Shown here piece by piece: positions 57,362 through 64,000 of a stretch of 64,000 nucleotides of DNA; within the stretch, counting starts at the first letter, position 1; each line of letters starts with the position of its first letter. Source of the stretch: Janthinobacterium sp. LM6 (GTDB lineage: Bacteria; Pseudomonadota; Gammaproteobacteria; Burkholderiales; Burkholderiaceae_D). The translations under genes were made by a program, and so were the position numbers. The notes under the pieces were generated by a model. It saw only the letters and a program-made list of their open reading frames with translations, did not search any database and was not told the origin of the DNA. The stretch spans positions 5,270,001 to 5,334,000 of the forward strand of contig NZ_CP019510.1 of NCBI RefSeq assembly GCF_002002885.1. Direction: 5' to 3'.

Positions 57362-58309
57362 TCAGGCGACGTCGCGCTTGAGGCCATCGAGGCCTTTCGG
57401 CATCGGGAACGTGACGGCTTCCTGCACGCCGTCGAGCGGGCGCACGCTCTTCACGCCGCACTCTTTCAAGCGGTCGATGACGGCTTGCACCAGCACCTCG
57501 GGCGCCGAGGCGCCGGCCGTCACACCCACGCGCAGCTTGCCTTCCAGCCAGGCCGGGTCGATTTGCGAGGCATTGTCGACCATGTAGGCAGGCGTGCCCA
57601 TCTTCTCGGCCACTTCGCGCAAGCGGTTCGAATTCGAGCTGTTCGGGCTGCCCACGACGATCACCACTTCCACTTGCGGGGCCATGAATTTCACGGCTTC
57701 CTGGCGGTTGGTGGTGGCGTAGCAGATGTCGCCTTTTTTCGGCTCGGCGATATTCGGATATTTCGCTTTCAAGGCCGCAATAATGTCGCTAGTGTCGTCA
57801 ACTGACAACGTTGTTTGCGAAACATAGGCCAGGCTTTCCGGATTGGCAACTTGCAATTTCGCCACATCGTCGAGCGTTTCCACCAGATGCATGCCCATAT
57901 CGGCCTGGCCCATCGTGCCTTCCACCTCGGGATGGCCGTCGTGGCCGATCATGATGATCTCGCGGCCTTCGCGGCGCATCTTGCTCACTTCCATGTGCAC
58001 CTTGGTGACCAGCGGGCAAGTCGCGTCAAAAATGCTCAGGCCGCGCGATTCCGCCTCGGCGCGCACGGCTTTCGACACGCCATGCGCGGAAAACACGAGC
58101 GTATTGCCAGCAGGCACGTCATCGAGGTCGTCGATGAAGATGGCGCCCTTGTTGCGCAAGTCGGCCACCACATAGGCGTTGTGGACGATTTCATGGCGCA
58201 CATAGATCGGTGCGCCAAATTGCTGCAGGGCGCGCTCGACGATTTCGATCGCGCGGTCGACGCCAGCGCAAAAGCCGCGGGGCTGGGCCAGTAACAGTTC
58301 CTTATCCAT
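57362..58309 (-). CDS. ispH: 4-hydroxy-3-methylbut-2-enyl diphosphate reductase
   Basis: 315-aa iron-sulfur enzyme, last step of the MEP isoprenoid pathway. The three cluster cysteines fit [21 protein letters not shown] and the [11 protein letters not shown] segment. [10 protein letters not shown] and the [11 protein letters not shown] motif are present. GGAGTAGCG precedes the ATG. It lies nine bases after fkpB, the usual partner gene. Confidence 0.96.
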   Translation of the reverse strand: MDKELLLAQPRGFCAGVDRAIEIVERALQQFGAPIYVRHEIVHNAYVVADLRNKGAIFIDDLDDVPAGNTLVFSAHGVSKAVRAEAESRGLSIFDATCPLVTKVHMEVSKMRREGREIIMIGHDGHPEVEGTMGQADMGMHLVETLDDVAKLQVANPESLAYVSQTTLSVDDTSDIIAALKAKYPNIAEPKKGDICYATTNRQEAVKFMAPQVEVVIVVGSPNSSNSNRLREVAEKMGTPAYMVDNASQIDPAWLEGKLRVGVTAGASAPEVLVQAVIDRLKECGVKSVRPLDGVQEAVTFPMPKGLDGLKRDVA

Positions 58310-58318
58310 CGCTACTCC

Positions 58319-58774
58319 TTACAGGACCGAGATGAGCTTGACTTCAAAACGCAGCGGCTGGCCAGCCAGCGGATGGTTGAAGTCGAACAGGGCCGAGTCC
58401 TCGCGCATTTCGCGCAGCACGCCGGCAAAGCGGCCGCCGCCCGGCGCGGCGAAGTCGACCAGGTCGCCGATCTTGTAGTCGGCGCCCGGCACGGAGTTCT
58501 CGTCCAGCGTGGCGCGCGAGACGGACTGCACCAGCTCGGGATTGCGCTCGCCGAAGCCTTCGCCGGCCGCCAGCTCGAACGTCTGGTGCGTGCCTTCAGG
58601 CAAGCCCAGCAAGCGCTGCTCGAGGAACGGCGCCAGCTGGCCCTGTCCCAGCATCAAGGTCGCGGGATTGCCGCTGAAGGTCGTGACAATGTCAGTACCG
58701 TCAACAGTGGCAAGACGATAATGCAGGGTGAGGTAAGCCGCTTCGGTGACGACTGCTGGTTGCTCGTTGGACAT
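58319..58774 (-). CDS. fkpB: FKBP-type peptidyl-prolyl cis-trans isomerase, SlpA/FkpB type
   Basis: 151-aa cytoplasmic proline isomerase and chaperone. The FKBP part has LTLHYRLATVDGTDIVTTFS and the MLGQGQLAPFLEQRLLGLPEG segment. The inserted IF domain carries GEGFGERNPELVQ, and NHPLAGQPLRFEVKL at the C-terminus is the SlyD/SlpA hallmark. It has no His-rich tail, which sets it apart from SlyD. ATG 58774 was chosen; the 31 codons upstream are not protein-like. Confidence 0.93.
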   Translation of the reverse strand: MSNEQPAVVTEAAYLTLHYRLATVDGTDIVTTFSGNPATLMLGQGQLAPFLEQRLLGLPEGTHQTFELAAGEGFGERNPELVQSVSRATLDENSVPGADYKIGDLVDFAAPGGGRFAGVLREMREDSALFDFNHPLAGQPLRFEVKLISVL

Positions 58775-58908
58775 AGTAGTTTTCAAGTAACTGGTGCAAA
58801 ACGATATTGTAAGCCACCCTGAGCCAGCGCGCCCCATGCCATCTCGGCGCGGCCATGCTTTTGTCAAAAAACATGGCCGCGCAACACATCCGACGTCGAA
58901 TCGGCGAA

Positions 58909-60786
58909 TCAGACGTTGACGTACGTCAACCCGCCCGCCGTGCTGGCATGATTGCCGAAGCCGGAGCTGTCTTCCAGGTTGCCGTCGAGTTTCCAGCGTC
59001 CCACGGGCCGGTGCACGATGCCATACTGGCCATAGTCATACACTTCCTTCGGCGTCAGCACGCGGTCGTACAGGATGACATCCGACAACTGCCAGGCGGG
59101 CGCGCCCTGCTCCAGCGCATTGACGGCGCGGCCGATCACCAGCGGGGTGCCGGCGGCGTTCACGAATGGCTGCGGCATTTTATTCCCTTGGTGCATGAGA
59201 AAATCGTCGACGTACAGGCTGATGGAACCATCATGCTTGACGGTGTAAGTGCAGCGCAGCCAGCGGTTGGTGATATCCACGTCCACACCGTGGCCATTGC
59301 TGTTTGAGCTCACGGCATTTCCACCCCATAACTGGAGGTAGGTGCTCAGATAGTTCTGCGTAGTAATAAACTTTTGCAGCAGCGCCCATCCTTTGCTATT
59401 CGATTGACGCTTGATGAAAGCATGGTCGATATCCTTGGTCGAGGTGAAAGCCTGCTGCCGGATACAATACGACAGCGAAAAATCCGCGCTCTCGTAGCGT
59501 ACGGACGATGGCACGGCAAGCAGGAGGCCAGGCTGGAATTGCAAGGCCTTCGTCACGCCGAAGCACGGTTTGGGTGGTGCCGGCCGCATGGCATCTTCGC
59601 CGCGCAAGGCGTCCCAGACCGCCTTGCGTCCGTTGCTGTAGGCCGGTGTCTGCACCAGGTTCAGACCTTTGTCTTCCATCGACTTGCCCCCATTCCAGTC
59701 CCAGTAGCACGCCAGTTGCACGCCCGTACGGCGTATGGCGCTCAGCAACGCGTGCAAGTTGTCTTGCCGCTCGGTATCTTGCAACGCCAGCTCTTGCTTT
59801 TTCGACAGGCAAAAGCTGCCAAGGTAATACGGTTTGCCCAAGTTCTTGGCCGCGCGCTGCATCACTTGCAGATAAGCGAGCGAAGACGAAACGAAATCGG
59901 ATGGCAAATCCGCACTGTCAGTCAGGCCGCTGCTGACATATTCGTTACCCGGGAACAGGTTTTCGCAAAGACAGTCGACGGGATCCGGATTCATGAATGG
60001 CAGGGTTTCCGTAATGTATTGTTCGAGGGTAGCCTTGCGCGGTGTATAGGAGGGGATTCCGGCATTGCCGGACGAAATCATCCGCGCCAGTGCATCATTG
60101 TCGCGCAGCAATTGCGCCGTCTCCTGGATGATTTCACGGGCGGCATTCAAGTCAATCTCGGTCACGGCCATCAGTTCCTGCGCAGCCATCCAGGCGGCGA
60201 TGCCGGCGTGGTTGCTGTAGCGCTGCGCAAACGCCTGGGCAAAGGCACGCATGTAGCGGCGTGTTTTCGATTGTGGATTGACCAGTGCGGCGCGCGCGGC
60301 TGCGGCCTGCTCGTCTTTTGTAGCGCCCTCAGGGCCCGCTTCGCCCACCAATTCCGGCACGGCGTAGGGATTCCAGAATGGGCAGGCGATGATGCCGATG
60401 CCATTGGCCAGCGCGCAATCGAGCAGCGCCTGCACCGCTGCCCAGTATTCGGGATTGATATTGAGCGCGGTTAGCGTGTTGTCGGTTGCAAACGTTGGAT
60501 TGCCGACAACGTAGTCCCAGACCTGATAGCCCGAGTCACTTGTCATTCTGCCGTTGAATGGCGCCAGCATCACCTGGATGTACTTGAAGCCGTTGGCGGC
60601 AAGATATGGCAAATCAGTGCTGTAATCGGGATTCTTCACGTCCGGCGTCGGCAGTGCAGTAGCGCTCCATCGACGGCGCTCCAGATACGCGTGCGAATTG
60701 AGGCCGATGCCGCTGACCTTGCCCGTGTTGACGCCGGCGGCGTTGAACTCTTGCATGACTCCATTGATAACTTTGATGTACGGCAT
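58909..60786 (-). CDS. Orphan glycosidase-like protein with C-terminal LamG-type domain
   Basis: 625-aa protein without a visible signal peptide. Residues about 1-400 look like a TIM-barrel of the GH-A type: LPYLAANGFKYIQVMLAPF, GIGIIACPFWNPY, AAWMAAQELMAVTEIDL and CYWDWNGGK. The usual Asn-Glu of the acid/base position would read Gln-Glu, and no second catalytic Glu can be fixed. Residues about 430-625 resemble a concanavalin/LamG domain (SISLYVDDFL, VILYDRVLTPKEVYDYGQYG, WKLDGNLEDSSGFGNHAS). Its base composition is more AT-rich than the neighbours. It stands alone between fkpB and radC, which suggests acquisition. ATG 60786 follows AGGAGTCGTC. The function is unknown; a carbohydrate-active role is inference. 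Confidence 0.75.
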   Translation of the reverse strand: MPYIKVINGVMQEFNAAGVNTGKVSGIGLNSHAYLERRRWSATALPTPDVKNPDYSTDLPYLAANGFKYIQVMLAPFNGRMTSDSGYQVWDYVVGNPTFATDNTLTALNINPEYWAAVQALLDCALANGIGIIACPFWNPYAVPELVGEAGPEGATKDEQAAAARAALVNPQSKTRRYMRAFAQAFAQRYSNHAGIAAWMAAQELMAVTEIDLNAAREIIQETAQLLRDNDALARMISSGNAGIPSYTPRKATLEQYITETLPFMNPDPVDCLCENLFPGNEYVSSGLTDSADLPSDFVSSSLAYLQVMQRAAKNLGKPYYLGSFCLSKKQELALQDTERQDNLHALLSAIRRTGVQLACYWDWNGGKSMEDKGLNLVQTPAYSNGRKAVWDALRGEDAMRPAPPKPCFGVTKALQFQPGLLLAVPSSVRYESADFSLSYCIRQQAFTSTKDIDHAFIKRQSNSKGWALLQKFITTQNYLSTYLQLWGGNAVSSNSNGHGVDVDITNRWLRCTYTVKHDGSISLYVDDFLMHQGNKMPQPFVNAAGTPLVIGRAVNALEQGAPAWQLSDVILYDRVLTPKEVYDYGQYGIVHRPVGRWKLDGNLEDSSGFGNHASTAGGLTYVNV

Positions 60787-61031
60787 GACGACTCCTGTAA
60801 AACAAGTGGAAGACATTGAGTTCAGGGCCCTGACTCCCCGTCGCTGCAACTTGCATGGAATGCAACGACAGGCAAATCATAGCGCCTGAAAATGGCCAGG
60901 CCGGGCATCTTGGTTTTTGTTTTTTTCATATGATTCGCCATGAAGACGAGCTAGCGCAGCATGGCCGCCCGGGGAAGGCGCGACAATCATCGGCAGGCGC
61001 CACGACGAGCTTGGCGCGAACGGGAGGCATG

Positions 61032-61706
61032 ATGGGCATCAAGGATTGGCCGGCCGGCGAACGGCCGCGCGAACGCCTGATCGAGGATGGCGCGCAGTCG
61101 CTGTCGGACGCGGAATTGCTCGCCGTCTTCCTGCGCACGGGCGTGCGCGGCAAGAGCGCCGTGGAGCTGGCGCGCGACACGGTCGAGCACTTCGGCTCCC
61201 TGCGGGGCCTGTTTGGGGCCAGCCTCGTGAGTTTTTCCGCCGTGCACGGCATGGGCAGCGCCAAGTTTGCCCAGCTGCAAGCGGTGCTGGAACTGGCGCG
61301 GCGCGCCATCATCGAAGACTTGCAGGCGGGGCAAGCCCTCAATTCGCCGCATGCGGTGAAAGACTATCTGCGCCTGACCCTGGGCCACCTGGCGCATGAA
61401 GCATTCCACGTGTTGTTTTTGGACGTCAAGAACCGCCTGATCACGACCCAGGAAATGTTTCGCGGCACCCTCACCCACACCAGCGTATATCCGCGCGAAG
61501 TCGTCAAGCAGGCGCTGCTGCACAACGCGGCCAGCGTCATGCTGGCGCACAACCACCCGTCCGGCGCGCCGGAACCCAGCGAATCGGATCTATTGCTGAC
61601 GCGCGCGCTGGCGCAAGCGTTGTCGCTGGTGGACGTGCGCATCCTCGACCATTTCGTCGTGGCCGGACGGCACGTACATTCGTTCGCGGAACACGGCCAG
61701 ATCTAG
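61032..61706 (+). CDS. radC: RadC-family (UPF0758) JAMM protein
   Basis: 224-aa protein. An N-terminal UvrC/helix-hairpin-helix-like part ([40 protein letters not shown]) is followed by the JAB domain with [15 protein letters not shown], the JAMM metal-binding signature. The historical link to DNA repair is doubtful. Two adjacent ATG codons exist (61029 and 61032); the second is preferred because GGGAGG (61022-61027) lies four bases before it. Confidence 0.93.
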   Translation: MGIKDWPAGERPRERLIEDGAQSLSDAELLAVFLRTGVRGKSAVELARDTVEHFGSLRGLFGASLVSFSAVHGMGSAKFAQLQAVLELARRAIIEDLQAGQALNSPHAVKDYLRLTLGHLAHEAFHVLFLDVKNRLITTQEMFRGTLTHTSVYPREVVKQALLHNAASVMLAHNHPSGAPEPSESDLLLTRALAQALSLVDVRILDHFVVAGRHVHSFAEHGQI

Positions 61707-61782
61707 GCCGGGGCTGGCCAGGCGGCAGTTAACCATGTGTAAACAAGGACATACGTGACAGCAGCGAGACGCTTATCTAACA

Positions 61783-61800
61783 GTAAACAGCGCTGTTTAC
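61783..61800. promoter_or_regulatory. 18-bp perfect palindrome between radC and rpmB
   Basis: GTAAACAGCGCTGTTTAC reads the same on both strands. It lies 86 bases upstream of the rpmB -35 box. It looks like an operator for a dimeric regulator; I cannot assign one. Nearby, TTCCCC/GGGGAA (about 61807-61826) forms a weak hairpin. Confidence 0.5.
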
Positions 61801-61885
61801 CAGTGCCTTCCCCTATGAAGAAGGGGAAAAGTCAAATTGTTAAATTATTTCAATACATCATGACACAATTGTTTTTCGCAAGTCA

Positions 61886-61914
61886 TTGATAAATCGGCTT
61901 ATTTTGGATATACT
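61886..61914 (+). promoter_or_regulatory. rpmB-rpmG promoter
   Basis: TTGATA (61886-61891), 17 bases, TATACT (61909-61914): five of six matches in each box. The rpmB start is 39 bases further, with AAGGAG in between. Confidence 0.75.
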
Positions 61915-61953
61915 CTCGTTTTTCCAATTTGGAATATCTTTAAGGAGTGCGCC

Positions 61954-62190
61954 ATGGCACGTGTTTGCCAAGTCACTGGGAAGAAGCCGATGGTCGGCAA
62001 CAATGTTTCCCATGCAAACAACAAAACCAAACGTCGTTTTTTGCCTAACTTGCAGAATCGTCGTATTTTTGTTGAATCTGAAAACCGCTGGGTCTCCCTG
62101 CGTTTGTCCAACGCCGGTCTGCGCGTCATCGATAAAGTCGGCATCGACGCCGTATTGGTCGATATGCGCGCTCGTGGCGAAAAAGTCTAA
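61954..62190 (+). CDS. rpmB: 50S ribosomal protein L28
   Basis: 78-aa large-subunit protein. [20 protein letters not shown] and [12 protein letters not shown] are unmistakable, with [12 protein letters not shown] later. It lacks the CxxC zinc pair (only Cys5 is present), as in E. coli. AAGGAGTGCGCC precedes the ATG. It is first of the conserved rpmB-rpmG pair. Confidence 0.97.
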   Translation: MARVCQVTGKKPMVGNNVSHANNKTKRRFLPNLQNRRIFVESENRWVSLRLSNAGLRVIDKVGIDAVLVDMRARGEKV

Positions 62191-62212
62191 TTAGCAGAAT
62201 AAGGGAGCTATC

Positions 62213-62380
62213 ATGGCAAAATCAGGCCGCGACAAAATCAAGTTAGAATCGACCGCCGGTACGGGTCACTTCTACACGACCACCAAAAACAAGCGTACGA
62301 CGCCTGCGAAAATGGAGATCATGAAATTCGATCCTAAAGCACGCAAGCACGTAACGTACAAAGAAACCAAAATCAAGTAA
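62213..62380 (+). CDS. rpmG: 50S ribosomal protein L33
   Basis: 55-aa large-subunit protein, beginning [20 protein letters not shown], continuing with [18 protein letters not shown] and ending YKETKIK. It contains no cysteine, so it is the zinc-independent form. AAGGGAGCTATC precedes the ATG. It lies 22 bases after rpmB and is followed by a strong terminator. Confidence 0.97.
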   Translation: MAKSGRDKIKLESTAGTGHFYTTTKNKRTTPAKMEIMKFDPKARKHVTYKETKIK

Positions 62381-62400
62381 TTGATATTGTGTTCTGTAAA

Positions 62401-62429
62401 AAGAGCCGCTCCGATGAGCGGTTTTTTTT
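62401..62429 (+). terminator. Terminator of rpmB-rpmG
   Basis: Stem CCGCTC (62406-62411) and GAGCGG (62416-62421), CGAT loop, T8. Confidence 0.88.
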
Positions 62430-62472
62430 CGCCCTGATTTTCATCTCGCCGCTCTCCCCTTGTGCCGGGACG

Positions 62473-62500
62473 AAAAAAAGGCCCTGGAATCCAGGGCCTT
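62473..62500 (-). terminator. Terminator of the desaturase gene
   Basis: On the minus strand AAGGCCCTGG-ATT-CCAGGGCC is followed by seven T (62473-62479). Stem arms 62478-62487 and 62491-62500. Confidence 0.88.
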
Positions 62501-62520
62501 GATATGGCGCAATAGGCTAA

Positions 62521-63729
62521 TCAGGCATAGCTGCGCAGGCGCAAGGAAAAATCCTGCAGCGACTTGATGCCCGACGCTTCGGCGCGCGTGCACCAGTCTT
62601 GCAGCTTTTGCAGCAATTGTTCACGCGTAAAGTGCGAACGTTCCCAGATGGCGCCCAGCTCCACGCGCATATGGTGCATGGTTTCCAGCGCCTTGCTGTG
62701 CTGGAACAATTCCGACAGTTGCTCATGGTGCGCATCGGCCAGCTTGCCCGGCTCGCGCTGCATCAGCTTGCGCGACGATTTCAGGAAGCGCTTTTCCAGT
62801 TCCGCCTTGTGCTTCAGGTGCTCCAGCTCTTCCTTCCAGGCATGCTTGATCGATTTCGCGTACTTGGCCATCACGTCGTAGCGGTTAGCGATGACGGACT
62901 GCAAGGTCTCGAAGTCCGCTTCCAGCTTGCCGTGAGAGAACTTCGGCGCCGGCGCCAGTTTTTTGACCTTGGCCAGGCCCAGCATTTCCAGCGCGCGGAT
63001 ATACGCCCAGCCGATATCGATTTCATACCATTTCGACGACAGCTTGGCCGAGGTCGCATACGTATGGTGATTGTTGTGCAACTCTTCGCCGCCGATCAGG
63101 ATGCCGAAGGGAATGATGTTGGTGGCCGCATCGGCGCAGTCGTAATTGCGGTAGCCCCAGTAGTGGCCGATGCCGTTGATGATGCCGGCCGCCGTGATCG
63201 GGATCCACATCATTTGCACGGCCCACACGGAAATGCCGATCACGCCGAACAAAATGAAATTGATGACGAACAGCGACACCACGCCCAGCCAGCTGTACTT
63301 GGTGTACAGGTTGCGCTCGATCCAGTCCGTCGGCGTGCCGTGGCCATATTTCGCCATGGTTTCCATGTTCTTCGATTCAGCGCGGTACAGCTCGGCGCCT
63401 TCCCAGAAGACTTTCTTGATGCCGCGCGTCACGGGGCTGTGCGGATCTTCTTCCGTATCGCACTTGGCGTGGTGCTTGCGGTGGATGGCCGCCCATTCCT
63501 TGGTCACCTGGCCCGTCGTCAGCCACAGCCAGAAACGGAAGAAATGGCTGGGGATCGCATGCAATTCCAGCGCCCGGTGGGCCTGGTGGCGGTGCAGGTA
63601 AATCGTGACGCTGGCGATGGTGATATGCGTGACCACCATGGTGTACAGGAAAACTTGCCATGCGGACAGATCGGTAATGCCAGTTGCCATGAACTGCAAA
63701 ACGTCGTGTAAAACGGAACTCAATGTCAT
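62521..63729 (-). CDS. Membrane fatty acid desaturase (delta-9 type)
   Basis: 402-aa integral-membrane di-iron desaturase that introduces a double bond into acyl chains, adapting membrane fluidity. The three histidine boxes are HRHQAH (46-51), HRKHH (83-87) and HNNHH (about residues 226-230). Hydrophobic segments lie around 22-42, 62-75 and 145-185. The C-terminal third is a charged helical extension (KEELEHLKHKAELEKRF) absent from the shortest homologues. ATG 63729 follows GGAGTAGTAGTA. Confidence 0.92.
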   Translation of the reverse strand: MTLSSVLHDVLQFMATGITDLSAWQVFLYTMVVTHITIASVTIYLHRHQAHRALELHAIPSHFFRFWLWLTTGQVTKEWAAIHRKHHAKCDTEEDPHSPVTRGIKKVFWEGAELYRAESKNMETMAKYGHGTPTDWIERNLYTKYSWLGVVSLFVINFILFGVIGISVWAVQMMWIPITAAGIINGIGHYWGYRNYDCADAATNIIPFGILIGGEELHNNHHTYATSAKLSSKWYEIDIGWAYIRALEMLGLAKVKKLAPAPKFSHGKLEADFETLQSVIANRYDVMAKYAKSIKHAWKEELEHLKHKAELEKRFLKSSRKLMQREPGKLADAHHEQLSELFQHSKALETMHHMRVELGAIWERSHFTREQLLQKLQDWCTRAEASGIKSLQDFSLRLRSYA

Positions 63730-63862
63730 TACTACTACTCCAAGTGGACAGGGCGTGCGCACGGTCGCTCCAGTGACTCTGGAGGTCCGGCAGAGTTAAT
63801 TTTAGGCGTGATTGTACGCCCTAATGGGTACTATCAGGCAAAAACGGAGGCAGGCAGCGAGG

Positions 63863-64000
63863 TTAAGGCTGGGTGCCGGATGGGGCGGACTCACCCTCTG
63901 CCGCGCTGGCGAGCGGGGCAGGAGGCGTACCAACAATACGCAATTCGCGTTGCGGAAACGGTACAGTGACCTTATGTTCCTGCAAGGTACGCCAGATGGC
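63863..64000 (-). CDS. C-terminus of an MscS-type mechanosensitive channel, cut by the window edge
   Basis: Only the last 45 codons are inside. They read AIWRTLQEHKVTVPFPQREL, RIVGTPPAP, a low-complexity tail, then TAA. The PFPQRELRI ending of the C-terminal domain is typical of small-conductance mechanosensitive channels. The gap to the desaturase (63730-63862) has a small hairpin GGCGT/ACGCC (about 63806-63820). Confidence 0.7.
   Translation of the reverse strand, partial: AIWRTLQEHKVTVPFPQRELRIVGTPPAPLASAAEGESAPSGTQP

Overview
The window looks like a chromosomal segment of a GC-rich betaproteobacterium of the Oxalobacteraceae (Janthinobacterium, Duganella or Massilia type). The evidence is the gene content and order: ribF-ileS-lspA-coaBC-dut, rpmB-rpmG next to radC, a sulfate uptake operon next to cysB, a PHB phasin, a PEP-CTERM protein, aat with bpt, and a two-exbD TonB system. 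This is inferred from protein character and order; no database search was possible. I see no insertion sequence, prophage, CRISPR array or rRNA operon.

Layout. 1-1015: end of an adenosine/adenine deaminase. 1594-6458: stress operon prkA-yeaH-spoVR. 6459-6997: a gap with two candidate small RNAs, then tonB-exbB-exbD-exbD and a TPR protein up to 10928. 11171-17517: ribF, ileS, lspA, coaBC, dut. 17528-28238: accessory metabolism and repair, comprising a degenerate M48-type lipoprotein, xdhC, an AlkA-type glycosylase, an ECF sigma/anti-sigma module, mug, a Tat-exported molybdenum hydroxylase (iorAB), and a divergent MFS exporter and XRE regulator. 28298-28613: two initiator tRNA genes. 28838-36644: NUDIX hydrolase, the two N-end-rule transferases, a tricorn-like protease, pyrD and an aldo/keto reductase. 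36941-41324: a TonB-dependent receptor, a PEP-CTERM protein, a DUF2185 protein and a YjbR protein. 41321-47693: cysB, cysAWT, a peroxiredoxin, a hydrolase and sbp. 47954-53252: dgkA, an IclR regulator, pbpG, a nitroreductase, an EamA transporter and a phasin. 53392-57064: branched-chain amino acid ABC transporter livFGMH. 57362-64000: ispH, fkpB, an orphan glycosidase-like protein, radC, rpmB-rpmG, a desaturase and the end of an MscS-type channel.

How the parts connect. TonB/ExbBD would energise the receptor at 36941. XdhC near iorAB fits molybdenum cofactor loading. CysB, CysTWA and Sbp form one sulfate uptake regulon, and Aat plus Bpt form one protein-degradation tagging pathway.

The most unusual signal is non-coding. 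Three large palindromic elements (15111-15246, 47836-47953, 49271-49401) share a core. Each lies in sense orientation directly behind a stop codon, and their paired arms differ in sequence but remain complementary. A fourth palindrome (10929-11013) has the same placement but a different sequence. Also notable are the two candidate small RNAs before tonB, twin operator-like sites flanking the phasin promoter, and an M48-family lipoprotein lacking canonical zinc ligands.
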